Of a DNA stretch of 64,000 nucleotides, positions 27,224-36,600 are shown piece by piece (positions within the stretch are counted from its first letter, which is position 1; each line of letters opens with the position of its first letter). Source of the stretch: AWTP1-13 sp963820375 (GTDB lineage: Bacteria > Pseudomonadota > Alphaproteobacteria > Rhizobiales > Hyphomicrobiaceae). The notes under the pieces were generated by a model. It was not told the origin of the DNA and searched no databases. It saw nothing but the letters and a program-made list of their open reading frames with translations. A program made the position numbers and the translations under genes. The stretch spans positions 310,001 through 374,000 of the forward strand of contig CAWFZX010000032.1 in the NCBI GenBank assembly GCA_963820375.1, read 5' to 3'.

Positions 27224-28969
27224 ATGCGCAATATCTATCAAAACCTTGCTCAGGTTGCGCGATTGGCGCTGCCGTACTTCCGCTCCGAGGAGCGATGGGT
27301 GGGAAGAAGCCTGCTCGGCGCCATCCTGGTGATTGAGCTCGCCCAGGTTGGCATTGCCGTGCTGCTCAATTCCTGGAACGCTCGCTTCTACGACGCTCTG
27401 CAGCACAAGGACATTTCCGCCTTCGGTCATGAGCTCATCATCTTCTTGGCACTCGCAGGGTCATTCATTCTGCTCGCCGTCTATCAACTTTATCTGAGCC
27501 AGGGTCTGCAAATTCGCTGGCGGCAATGGTTGACGCGCAGGCTGCTGCATTTGTGGCTGCGGGATGCCACCCAATATCGCATGCAGCTGTCGGCCGACTG
27601 CATCGACAATCCCGACCAACGAATTTCCGAAGATGTAAAGCAGTTCGTAGTGCACACGCTATCGCTTGGTACTGGGCTCCTCGGTGCCGTCGTGACGCTT
27701 GCCTCCTTCATTTTCATCCTCTGGGGCCTCTCCGCGGCTGCTCCCCTCTCGATATTCGGTTACGCCCTGGCGATCCCCGGCTTTATGGTCTGGTTGGCTA
27801 TCGCGTACGCGATCGTCGGCACTTACATCGCCCATTGGATTGGAAAGCCGCTGATCGGACTCGATATTGAGCAGCAGCGCCGTGAGGCGGATCTTCGCGC
27901 CAACCTCCTGCGCGTTCGCGAGAACGCCGAACAAATTGCGCTCCTGAACGGCGAGCCCGCCGAATGCAAAAAGCTCATGAGCCGTTTCACGAAGGTCAAG
28001 GAGAACTGGACGGCGATCATGTGCCGCCAAAAGCGCCTGACCTTCTTCACGGCTGGCTACAGCCAACTGCAGGTCATCGTGCCAATCTTGGCTGCTGGCC
28101 CAGCTTACTTTGCCGGAGCGATCGGGCTGGGCGGCCTGATGCAGACGGCGTCGGCGTTTGGCCGCGTAGAAGGAGCGCTGTCGTTTTTCGTCAAGGCTTA
28201 CCCACAACTTGCCGAATGGAAGTCCGTCCTGGAGCGGCTCGATGCTTTCGAGCAAAGCATTGCCGATAACGGCAGCTGTCCGGCGAGGCTCGAAGTCGTG
28301 GAGGGTGCGCCGCAGTGCTCAATAAAGACGGCGAACCTTGCGCTGCAAAAGCCCGACCGCTCGCCGCTGCTAGCCATCGACAGCCTCGAGCTGGTCGCGG
28401 GCGAGATGAGCTTGCTGACAGGTCGATCCGGCATGGGCAAATCCACCCTTTTGCGCGCGCTAGCCGGTATTTGGCCGCATGCCGAAGGTCGCATCGCGGT
28501 CCCCCCCGGCGCGCGCCTGATGGTATTGCCGCAGCGGCCCTATTTACCGCAAGGATCGCTGCGCGAGGCAATCATCTACCCATACCCCTCCGCACCCACC
28601 GACGATGCGCGCATCGCCGACCTGCTTAGGCGCATCGGCCTCTCCGCGCTGGTTGATCGCCTTGATGAAGAGACCAACTGGCAGCAAAGGCTGTCGCTCG
28701 GCGAGCAGCAACGTCTCACGCTCGTGCGCGCTATTCTGTTTGCACCCGATTGGCTGTTTCTCGATGAAGCCACGGCATCTCTCGATGAGCCGGGTGAGCG
28801 CATGGTCTATGCACTGCTGCGCGAGGAATTGCCCCACGCCAGCATTGTCTCGATCGGTCACAGATCGACACTTAGGGCGCTGCACAACCGCCACATTGAC
28901 TTGGGGCAAGACCCTCGTTGGCAAGGCACATCGCTGCTCAGAGCCGACGAACCGGCACCGGAAATCTGA
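27224..28969 (+). CDS. BacA/SbmA-YddA-like ABC transporter (fused membrane and ATPase domains)
   Basis: 581 residues. The N-terminal two-thirds is an SbmA/BacA-type membrane domain with RFYDALQHKD near residue 53, RWRQWLTRRLLHLWL near 100 and NPDQRISEDVKQF near 130. The C-terminal ATPase has Walker A GRSGMGKST near residue 405, signature LSLGEQQRLTLVRA and Walker B DWLFLDEATASLDE. Relatives (YddA, BclA, mycobacterial Rv1819c) move peptides, cobalamin or very-long-chain fatty acid precursors across the inner membrane. BclA-type members protect Bradyrhizobium against plant NCR peptides. The ATG at 27224 follows GGAGA. A perfect terminator hairpin follows the stop at once. Confidence 0.9.
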   Translation: MRNIYQNLAQVARLALPYFRSEERWVGRSLLGAILVIELAQVGIAVLLNSWNARFYDALQHKDISAFGHELIIFLALAGSFILLAVYQLYLSQGLQIRWRQWLTRRLLHLWLRDATQYRMQLSADCIDNPDQRISEDVKQFVVHTLSLGTGLLGAVVTLASFIFILWGLSAAAPLSIFGYALAIPGFMVWLAIAYAIVGTYIAHWIGKPLIGLDIEQQRREADLRANLLRVRENAEQIALLNGEPAECKKLMSRFTKVKENWTAIMCRQKRLTFFTAGYSQLQVIVPILAAGPAYFAGAIGLGGLMQTASAFGRVEGALSFFVKAYPQLAEWKSVLERLDAFEQSIADNGSCPARLEVVEGAPQCSIKTANLALQKPDRSPLLAIDSLELVAGEMSLLTGRSGMGKSTLLRALAGIWPHAEGRIAVPPGARLMVLPQRPYLPQGSLREAIIYPYPSAPTDDARIADLLRRIGLSALVDRLDEETNWQQRLSLGEQQRLTLVRAILFAPDWLFLDEATASLDEPGERMVYALLREELPHASIVSIGHRSTLRALHNRHIDLGQDPRWQGTSLLRADEPAPEI

Positions 28970-28970
28970 G

Positions 28971-28995
28971 ACCTCTGCGGCCTTGCCGCAGAGGT
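28971..28995 (+). terminator. Hairpin terminator after the BacA-like ABC gene
   Basis: ACCTCTGCGG and CCGCAGAGGT form a perfect ten-base stem with the five-base loop CCTTG, starting one base after the stop codon. There is no long T-run, so it may stall or protect the transcript end rather than act as a classic intrinsic terminator. Confidence 0.65.
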
Positions 28996-29108
28996 TGCAA
29001 GCCCGGGTGCTCAGCAAACTGCGAGCCTAGTCGGCGGCCGCGAGCGGCTTTGCGACGTCCCCGCGTCAGCCGCAAGAGGTATCGCTCGAAGAGCTTGGGC
29101 CGCCAGGG

Positions 29109-29435
29109 CTAGGTGCCTTTCTTTTCGCGCGTCGCCTTCATGAGCTTGCCCGCCACCCGCCCAAGCCGGTAACCCATGCTGGCAACGGCATCGCCACGGG
29201 TCCCGACTCTGACGACGAGATCCGAACGTTCGCTTTTGAATTCCAACAGCTTTTCTGCAGTCATCGCCTTGGCAGCGTTTTCCAACACCACCCCGAACAC
29301 CTGGACACCGGCCTTATTCACACGCAGCACCAGATCATCGCCCAACAAGCTGTAGGCAATCTCAAGGTCCGTCCCCTCGAGCAGCCGGTAGCCCGGGATT
29401 TGTTCGCCGCTGCCATCCAATATGGTGTCTGACAT
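29109..29435 (-). CDS. Hypothetical protein, 108 residues
   Basis: Not recognised. The protein is soluble and mixed alpha/beta, with YRLLEGTDLEIAYSLLGDD in the first half and a basic C-terminal helix GKLMKATREKKGT. The codon use is like that of neighbours, and a good ribosome site GAGGAG precedes ATG 29435 by eight bases, which favours that start over GTG 29444. It lies on the minus strand alone, 139 bases from the convergent BacA-like gene and downstream of the DUF2188 gene. No signal peptide or membrane helix. Confidence 0.6.
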   Translation of the reverse strand: MSDTILDGSGEQIPGYRLLEGTDLEIAYSLLGDDLVLRVNKAGVQVFGVVLENAAKAMTAEKLLEFKSERSDLVVRVGTRGDAVASMGYRLGRVAGKLMKATREKKGT

Positions 29436-29961
29436 CGCCGCCACTCCTCTCGTTCACGATCCCCGCAACCCCGCGTGAACTTGCCAAAATTCTACCATAG
29501 CTTGGTGGCGAAGCGATCGCTCCGGCGAGCGACCGGGCGGCAACGCCAGTGCGCCGACCAAAGCGCGCCATAGATCGCCTCGGGTCGGCAATTGACGAGC
29601 CTGCGCAAAAGGCCTGGCCGCGACCGATCGACCGATACCCTAGAGCGATCATACCGCCCGCGCGGGCACAAGCGAAGTCCGCCCTGCGCGGGCGGCAGGC
29701 ATGTCGAAGGGGGCAAGTTAGCGCGACCGAGGTGCTGCCAGGCCAGTGCTTTCAAGGGGGAGATCCCACGCCTGCGCGCCGAATTGGGTCAACAAGATCT
29801 TTAACGTCGGCCACTCCAGCAAGGATGGCGCAACACGTTGGGGCGGCAGCAGGATCACTTTATCCCTTACGCTATCCCCTTACGCTCGAGGAGAAGCAGC
29901 CTGCGCCCCCGAGCGCGCGCAGCCGGGGCGAGGTCCCAAGCTTCTTTCCGCTTCGGCAGGC
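29436..29961. other. Gene-free region
   Basis: 526 bases between two small minus-strand genes. The only structure noted is an imperfect tandem pair, TATCCCTTACGC then TATCCCCTTACGC, at 29861-29885. Open frames here are mixed and none has a ribosome site with protein-like content. Confidence 0.4.
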
Positions 29962-30192
29962 CTAGCGTCGACCAAACAGGCGCGCGAACAACCCGGCCGA
30001 TGCCTTGGCCCGCTGCAGGTTCCCGTTTTGATCCTGAACGACCAATTCGGCGCGTCGTTTATGCGCCAGCATGCGCCCCACGCGCAGGGCCTCGCTCCTC
30101 GTCCCGTAGTGTCCGAACTCGCGCCCACCCTCCTCGTTTACAATCCAGTCGTCAGTTGCCTTGGGGTGCACGCGAATTGTTGTTTTCGCCAT
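29962..30192 (-). CDS. DUF2188-like small protein
   Basis: 76 residues. The sequence TTIRVHPKATDDWIVNEEGG followed by HYGTRSEALRVGR and ELVVQDQNGNLQ matches the DUF2188 pattern (short beta strands, a central helix and a final strand for 'W V ... G ... a ... A ... G ... EL V h G r D G'). The role of the family is unknown. An extended basic tail GLFARLFGRR follows. ATG 30192 is preceded by AGGAGG at seven bases. Divergent from the YedK gene. Confidence 0.75.
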   Translation of the reverse strand: MAKTTIRVHPKATDDWIVNEEGGREFGHYGTRSEALRVGRMLAHKRRAELVVQDQNGNLQRAKASAGLFARLFGRR

Positions 30193-30436
30193 CTGTGAAC
30201 CTCCTATGGGGCCACGACATCCTCCGGTTGATGACCAAACCTCTACCACCACAATGGTTCGACACTTTGACCGGCGCGCCGACGATTGCGCAGCAAGCTG
30301 GCAGCGCGCAACAGGCAAGCAGCATGCATGACCTTGGCTGTGGCCGTGGGTCCCGATTAGGGGCCCGCGAGCTGGCGGCCGGAACTGCCGGGGCAACAGG
30401 GTTGTTGTTCCGCGACGGCTGGCTTACATCCATCGC

Positions 30437-31147
30437 ATGTGTGGACGCATTACACAGAAATCCAATCCTAAAGTCCTCGGGCTCAAGATCGTAACCCTGA
30501 TTGAACCTCTGTATGCTGACAACACGCCGCCGCGCTACAACGGGTCGCCGGGCCAAGAGCACTGGGTGATCCGCCAGCACACCGACAGCGGAGCACGCAC
30601 ATTGGACCGGCTCTGGTGGGGTCTCATCCCTTACTGGTGCAAGGACGAAAGCCGCGCGCGCAAACCGATCAATGCCAAGTCGGAGACCATTGCGACATTG
30701 CCGACGTTTCGTGACGCCTACCGACGCCGGCGTTGTCTCCTTCCAATCGACAACTTCTTCGAGTGGAAGGCAAACGAGGGGGGCAGGGGAAAGCAGCCCT
30801 ATGCCATTGGCATGCGCAGCGGCGAGCCGTTCGCTTTGGCGGCAATCTGGGAGAGCTGGAAGCGGCCCGGCACAGGGGACTGGCTGCGAAGCTTTGCCGT
30901 GGTGACGTGCGCTGCCAACGAGCTGATGGCTGAGATCCACCATCGAATGCCGGTTATTATTCCAGCCGAGTCCTACGATCATTGGCTCTCGACTTTGGAT
31001 CCTGACCCCCGCGGGTTGCTGGCGCCCTTCCCTTCGGCGCCTATGACCATGTGGCCGATCGCAACGCGGGTGAACAAGCCCGCCAATGACGATGCGGATA
31101 TCCTCCAGGCCATAGCAGGGGAAGGCGGCGAACCGCGCCTGCTCTAG
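30437..31147 (+). CDS. yedK: SOS-response associated peptidase, HMCES/YedK family
   Basis: 236 residues. Cys2 (MCGRITQ), exposed after removal of Met1, forms the thiazolidine crosslink with abasic sites in single-stranded DNA. The fold is confirmed by the YNGSPGQ loop, WWGLIPYW, the NAKSETI segment, FFEW with the conserved Glu and HHRMPVII with the conserved His. It shields abasic sites at replication forks from error-prone repair. It stands alone, with the DUF2188 gene divergent. No LexA box was identified in the 244 bases upstream. Confidence 0.95.
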   Translation: MCGRITQKSNPKVLGLKIVTLIEPLYADNTPPRYNGSPGQEHWVIRQHTDSGARTLDRLWWGLIPYWCKDESRARKPINAKSETIATLPTFRDAYRRRRCLLPIDNFFEWKANEGGRGKQPYAIGMRSGEPFALAAIWESWKRPGTGDWLRSFAVVTCAANELMAEIHHRMPVIIPAESYDHWLSTLDPDPRGLLAPFPSAPMTMWPIATRVNKPANDDADILQAIAGEGGEPRLL

Positions 31148-31671
31148 GAGGCGAACGGTAGGTCACCTGCGCGGGCCCACCAGCGCTCGGCGACCGGCAC
31201 CTGCCACTGCGGCATTACACCCGTCTTGCCGCTTGTTAGGTGCGGAGCTGCAATGCCCTCGCTCAGGCCTGGAAAGTCCTTGGCCCACGAGCAACACTCG
31301 TTTGGCGCGGGGGCAAGCCAGAGGATCGTTGGTCCACCCGCTAAGGCCAACGCAGGGATTTTCCGTCATCGACTTGGCGTGTCTGCTGCCCGACATGCGG
31401 CGACGGGGCGTACCCAGAGGCGAGCAAAGCTGCCGCGTCCTCTTTTCGGCAGGTCATCGGCAATGGGCGGGGCGAGCCCGTGCACATGCAGGCGGCATCG
31501 TTGTTCGCGTCTCGCTGCTTGTAACAGCTTGTTGAAGCTATTTACAAATCAATACAGGTATTTAGTGGTTTATCTCCATGCATTTTGCAAATCCGGAAAC
31601 GACGCTGGCACTCGCCGGGCGGGTTTGTCGGGGCCAACGTGCAGACGGCATCCCGAGGAGGAGGTCGGTCG
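31148..31671. other. Gene-free region
   Basis: 524 bases after yedK with no frame I could support as protein. Base use is like that of the surrounding chromosome; no tRNA-like or repeat structure was seen. Confidence 0.35.
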
Positions 31672-31840
31672 ATGGTTCGAGAAACTTGGCATAGGCATCT
31701 TGCAATAGCCGATCGCCTCATGGTGGAGGCGCGAGATTGTCTTGAGGGTCACAGCAATATCTCTCTGGGCTAGAGCATGGCGGGAGGAGGCCGGCAAGGC
31801 CCTGGCGCTTTTGCGCCTCCTTGAGGAGACACTGCATTGA
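31672..31840 (+). pseudogene. Small helical protein gene interrupted by a +1 frameshift
   Basis: ATG 31672 follows a strong ribosome site (GAGGAGGAGG at 31655-31664). The frame reads ETWHRHLAIADRLMVEARDC and on to HSNISLG, then stops at 31773. In the +1 frame the sequence continues as ARAWREEAGKALALLRLL and stops at 31840. Removing one G from the GGG at about 31767-31769 joins the two into one amphipathic helical protein of about 55 residues. The family is not recognised. Either a sequencing error or a decaying gene; the alternative that the first short frame is the whole gene cannot be excluded. Confidence 0.4.
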
Positions 31841-32225
31841 GGCATTGCCACCGCGCGACAATCCTTGAGAAGGTGGCTGCTTACAAAACTCTTGCGACGA
31901 ACCATACTTTTGCGGCCGTGCGGAAGTTGGCCATAAGTGGTCTGATTATCTGCCGCCGAGCTGACCCCTCAGCCCGCCCCAGTCGGCGCAGCCCATCTCG
32001 CCCAGGGGGTGACCGACATCGATCCCGATTGTGTGGAGCCCGGCCATCGCCAGCTCTTTGGCGCGCCGCGGTAACAGGTCCGCCAGTCGGCGGCCTTGGC
32101 GACACAGATGTGCGAGGGAAAACATCCGGACAAACCCTGATCTCGGGAGCGGATCAGCCCTCATTGTGCCCGCCGTGCTCTGGCTTGTAGGTTCGTTTTT
32201 CTTGGCAGCGCCGGCGAAAGCACCG
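31841..32225. other. Gene-free region
   Basis: 385 bases between the frameshifted small ORF and the PhaR-N-like gene. I see no supported gene or repeat. Confidence 0.3.
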
Positions 32226-32438
32226 ATGAGGTCTTCCGTGCACGATCCCGAAGCAACGATTGTCGTAATCAAGCGCCACGATGGTCACCGGCTCTATGAC
32301 ACAGACTTGGGGCGCTACATCACCATCGATGATTTGTATGCTTGGCAACTGATGTCGGTGCCGTTCGTTGTGCGCGATGCTCACAGCGGTGAGGATGTTA
32401 CCGCGGCCATTTTAGTTGAGCCAGCGCGCCTGCATTGA
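32226..32438 (+). CDS. Stand-alone PHB/PHA accumulation regulator DNA-binding domain (PhaR N-terminal-like)
   Basis: 70 residues. VVIKRHDGHRLYDTDLGRYI followed by TIDDLYAW and VVRDAHSGEDVTAAIL aligns with the N-terminal DNA/PHB-binding domain of PhaR, whose usual form reads IKKYANRRLYNT, YVTLEDL and FVVYDAKTGEDIT. PhaR represses phasin and PHB synthesis genes and leaves DNA when PHB granules form. The usual C-terminal part (about 100 residues) is absent, so this is a single-domain or truncated relative. ATG 32226 has only a weak ribosome site (GCGAAAG). It stands alone in a gene-poor stretch. Confidence 0.65.
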   Translation: MRSSVHDPEATIVVIKRHDGHRLYDTDLGRYITIDDLYAWQLMSVPFVVRDAHSGEDVTAAILVEPARLH

Positions 32439-33067
32439 CGTCTGGCCCGACGACGCGGTTCCTGGCCTGGGCCTGCCATGCCCGGCACGTACGGGACTGC
32501 CGCGGCAGCCTCCTACAACGGCGATTTGGGCCAACAGCCTTCGCGACGGCCCGACCAGCAATGCCGGCGCGAGCGTCGAGGGCTTCAGCAACGCCTCGAA
32601 TATTTTGAACGTCCCCGAGCGAAAACTGTTCGCTGGTAGTATCGGCTTGGCCATCACCCTTCCGGTGGCACATATCGATGTCGAGGCGGTGATTGGCCCG
32701 CTTGGGGTCGAGACCCGCTGGCTGGGGCTTCGGCGACATCACCAGCAGAGCACACGCGTGGCGCCTTCTCACACCTCTCTCATGTCCAGGCGGTGAGCGC
32801 TGACGGGGAAGTGGGATCTTGGTTTCTCGCCGATCATTGGCCCGGCATCGACACCGGTTGGACCTTCGCCTGAGAGCGCCAGCCGAGGAAACTTCAGCTC
32901 AATGGTTCGGCCGGGGTGGTGTTCAACCTGGAGAACGCCGTGGGTCACGGGCGCGCATTTACCTCACTTGAATTTCCGGGTTCCCGCGGATGCCAATACA
33001 ATGCATCTATGGCGGGACTAGGATCGGGTGACCGGGGATGCACTGACAAGGTCAGGCAAAATCGCAG
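32439..33067. other. Gene-free region
   Basis: 629 bases between the PhaR-like gene and response regulator 3. Long overlapping frames on both strands show no protein-like signature or ribosome site. It must contain the promoter of the response regulator. Confidence 0.35.
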
Positions 33068-33697
33068 ATGCGTATTCTGATTGCAGATGATCACGAAGTC
33101 GTTCGCTCGGGCCTTCGCCGGATCCTTCTCTCCCAGCCGAACTGGGAGGTCGTTGCCGAAGCCGCCGACGGCAAAGACGCGATCAGCAAGGCAACCGAGA
33201 CCAAGCCGGATATTGCGATACTGGACTATTCGTTGCCGCGCATAAACGGCATGGAGGCGACGCGACAGATTCGGGCGCGGCTGCCTAAAACTGAAGTTCT
33301 TATTTTTACGATGCACGACAGCGAGGCACTGATTCAGGAGCTGTTGAAAGCAGGCGCGCGCGGTTATTTGCTCAAGACGGACGCCACGCGCTACCTCATA
33401 GCTGCCATCGAGTCGCTGGCCCTGCACAGGCCTTTCTTCACCGCCAAGGTCTCCGAGCAATTGCTCGACACCTTTTTGGCGCAGCCGGAGCGGGAGGTAT
33501 CGGCTCTCACCAATCGCGAGCGCGGCGTGGTGCAACTGATTGCCGAGGGTCATACCAACAAGCAGATCGCCCATATTCTCAGTATCAGCCTCAAGACAGT
33601 AGAGACGCATCGAAGCGCGATCATGCGCAAGCTGTCGCTGTCATCGAGCGCAGGTCTCGTGCGCTATGCGATCCGCAATCGGCTGGTTGAGGCCTAG
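33068..33697 (+). CDS. NarL/FixJ-type response regulator (pair 3)
   Basis: 209 residues. Receiver with Asp7-8 in LIADDHEVV, phosphoacceptor Asp53 in AILDYSLPRINGMEA and Lys in GYLLKTD, then a LuxR helix-turn-helix (LTNRERGVVQLIAEGHTNKQI and SLKTVETHRSAIMRKL). Its TAG stop overlaps the stop of the large histidine kinase on the other strand through the palindrome CTAG at 33694-33697. That kinase is its likely partner. Confidence 0.93.
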   Translation: MRILIADDHEVVRSGLRRILLSQPNWEVVAEAADGKDAISKATETKPDIAILDYSLPRINGMEATRQIRARLPKTEVLIFTMHDSEALIQELLKAGARGYLLKTDATRYLIAAIESLALHRPFFTAKVSEQLLDTFLAQPEREVSALTNRERGVVQLIAEGHTNKQIAHILSISLKTVETHRSAIMRKLSLSSSAGLVRYAIRNRLVEA

Positions 33698-36600
33698 GTG
33701 GCTTGCGCCATTGCAGGCTTTGCCGCTGGCCGCTGGCCAGATTGACGGCCTGTTCGTAGCCATTCGCCGGGGACATTGAGGCGGCAGCGTACGCCCTCCG
33801 GGGCGAACACCAGGTCAGCCGTACCACCTAGCTCGTAGGGAACCAGGTCGGTAATTACGCTCGACCCATAACTGGATTTGCCTTGACCATCGACCGGCGG
33901 CCCACCGATTTCTTTCCAATCGATGGTCAGCTGCTCGGACGCATGTCCGTTCAATGGCGAATGCCAGCGGATCACAACATGCCCTTCCCGCCGGGAAAGT
34001 GCGCCGTATTTTGCAGCGTTCGTCGTCAATTCGTGAACCACCATCGCTATGGTCTGACCAGCCTCCGCGCTTAGGAGCACGTCCGGTCCCTTGATGTCCG
34101 TGTTGCTTTTCGTCACGTAGGGGGCAAGCTCGCGCCGCAGCAGCTGCGCCAGTGGTATGCCCTGCCAGCGGTGGCCACTCAAGAGTTCGTGCGTCAATGC
34201 CATCGAGCGAATGCGCCCGTCGAGCGCAGCCACGAATTGCTGCATTGAGCTGCTTGCGTCCATCGTGTGCGCTGCAATAGCGCTTATGGTCGACAGCAGG
34301 TTCTTCACACGATGGTCGAGTTCGGCGACCAACACGCGCTGGCGCTCCTCAGTTCGCTTGCGCTCGGTAACATCGATACTGATGCCGACCACTCTCTGAG
34401 CAATGCCCTGCTTGTTGTAGAAGATAATACTGCGCGACTCGATCCATCGTAGCGCGTTGTCCGGCCGAACAATGCGATATTCGATATCGTATTCGCTAAT
34501 GCGCTTGCGCAGGGCCTGTTTGCGGACCTCGGCTACCCGTTCGCGGTCCTCAGGGTGCGCCCGCGATAGCCATTCGCTCCGTGTGGTCATCAAGGTCCCC
34601 TCCGGCAGGCCGTGCAGAGCGGCATAGCCCTCGGAAACGTGCAATTCATCCGCTTCAATCGCATACGAGTAGCTGCCGACGAGAGCGGCCTTTCCGGCCA
34701 GGGAGAGCTGGGTGTTGCGCTCGGCCAGGGCATCTTCTGCGCGTTTTCGGTCGGAAATGTTTCGCGTCAGACCCTTGATGCGCAAAAGTCTGCCTGTAGC
34801 GTCAAACTCTGCCTTTGCCGTCTCCTCGAGCCAAATTTGGCGACCATTCGGACAGCAATACCGAAAGTTCAAGGTGTAGGATGGATTGTCGGGGTTCAGC
34901 CCGCAGATGGCTGACTTGAAGCCGTCGCGATCGTCGGAGTGAACCCGTATCAGCAGTTGCGGAACCGTAGCAATGCTCTCATCGATGACCTGAGCGGCGT
35001 TATCACTGCGCCGCGATTGCCGCGTCTGGGCGTCCCATTCGAAGGCCATGACTTGGCCGGCGGCCAAAGCATCCGCTAACCGGTTTTCGCTCTCTTTGAG
35101 GACCGCTTCGGTTTTTTTGCGCTCGGTCAGATCAATGTTAGCGCCGACAACTCGACGCGCCACGCCATCACGATCGTAATAGATGTGGCTCCGCGACTCG
35201 ATCCAGCGCGTCTCAGCGTCTGCACGGATGATGCGATACTCGGAATAGTGCTCACGCCGGCCCTCAGCTATGGCGCGCTCAAGGTGAACCTCGATGCGAG
35301 GTAAATCGTCGGGGTGGACTCGAGCCTGCCATTCGGCACGCGAGGTGTCCAAGGTTGCCTCCGGTAAGCCGTGGATGGTTGCATAGCCCGGCGATACCTG
35401 CATTGCCCCCGAGCCCAAGTCGTAGGCAAACGTGCCCACCAAGCCAATTTTTCCCGCAAGCTCCAGCTGCGTATTGCGTTCGGCCAGTATCTTTTCCGCC
35501 TGCTTGCGCTCGCTGATATCGACCAGCATGTTGACGCCACCAATCAATGCTCCGCCGGCATCGAACAGCGGAGTTGGAAAAGGAATGAAAGGCACGCGAG
35601 TGCCATCGGGACGCTCGACGATTGCTTCAGCCCCCCGGATCGGCTTCCTCAGCCTCAACGCCATTGCCATTGGACACTCATCGTGCGGCAGCGGCGTTCC
35701 GTCGGACCGATAAAGCCTCCAGGACCCGCAGAACTTACTCTGACCAAGCGCGGGACTGTAACCCCACAGCGCCACCGCAGCGACGTTGTAGTAGGTGATA
35801 TTCCCAACCGCGTCGGTCATGCAGATTGCGGCGGGCAGCGCCTCCAACAACCCACGTATTTCTCGTTCGCTCTTTGCCAGCTTATCTTCGACCTGCTTGC
35901 GCGCGGTGATATCGCGGGTGATCCCAAGCCAGCGCAGGGGCTGACCTGCGGCACCGCGCACAACCGTGCCCTCGACCGCCACCCAACGCTCATGTCCGAC
36001 GTCAGTGCCTTCGGCAGCGGGAGCGAGACGGTATTCGACCTTGCAACTGCTACCCGCACGCTTTGAGGCCGCAAAGGCGGCGTCGAGATCGGGTAGATCG
36101 TCAGGGTGAATGAACGGCCGCGCCTCTAGGAGCGTCTTGGGCGGAGCCTCGGGCCGATACCCGTGAATTCGCTGGTCGCGAGCATCCGTTTCAAAGTGTC
36201 CTGACTTCGCGTCAACACTCCAGACGCCGAGTTCTGCACCCTCCAGAGCCAATTGCAATCGCTCAGTGCTATCCTTCAGTGTTGCTTCATTCTGCCGCCT
36301 CTCCGTAAACAGAGCGGCGAGCACAAGCATACAGATTGAGAGAGCCAGTAACGTCGCTCGGGCCGCATGGACACGGTCGTGCAAGCTTGGAAGCTCACCC
36401 ACGTCAGCCATGCCAAACGTGGCCGTCGAGACCACCGAAAAACCCAGAACAAGTACGGCCGCAGCGGCGAACACCGGGTGGCGGTGGGCAGCCAACAACA
36501 CTGGCAAGAGCAATCCCAGCGGAAGCACGGTGTACCAGTAGTGCGCCGGGCAACCAAAAGCGACCACGCACACCACGGTGAGCCCGGCAAGTGTCAGCGT

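Noticed and set aside
29861..29885. Imperfect tandem TATCCCTTACGC / TATCCCCTTACGC as part of a repeat array
   Set aside because: Only two copies; no CRISPR-like spacing or further units nearby.
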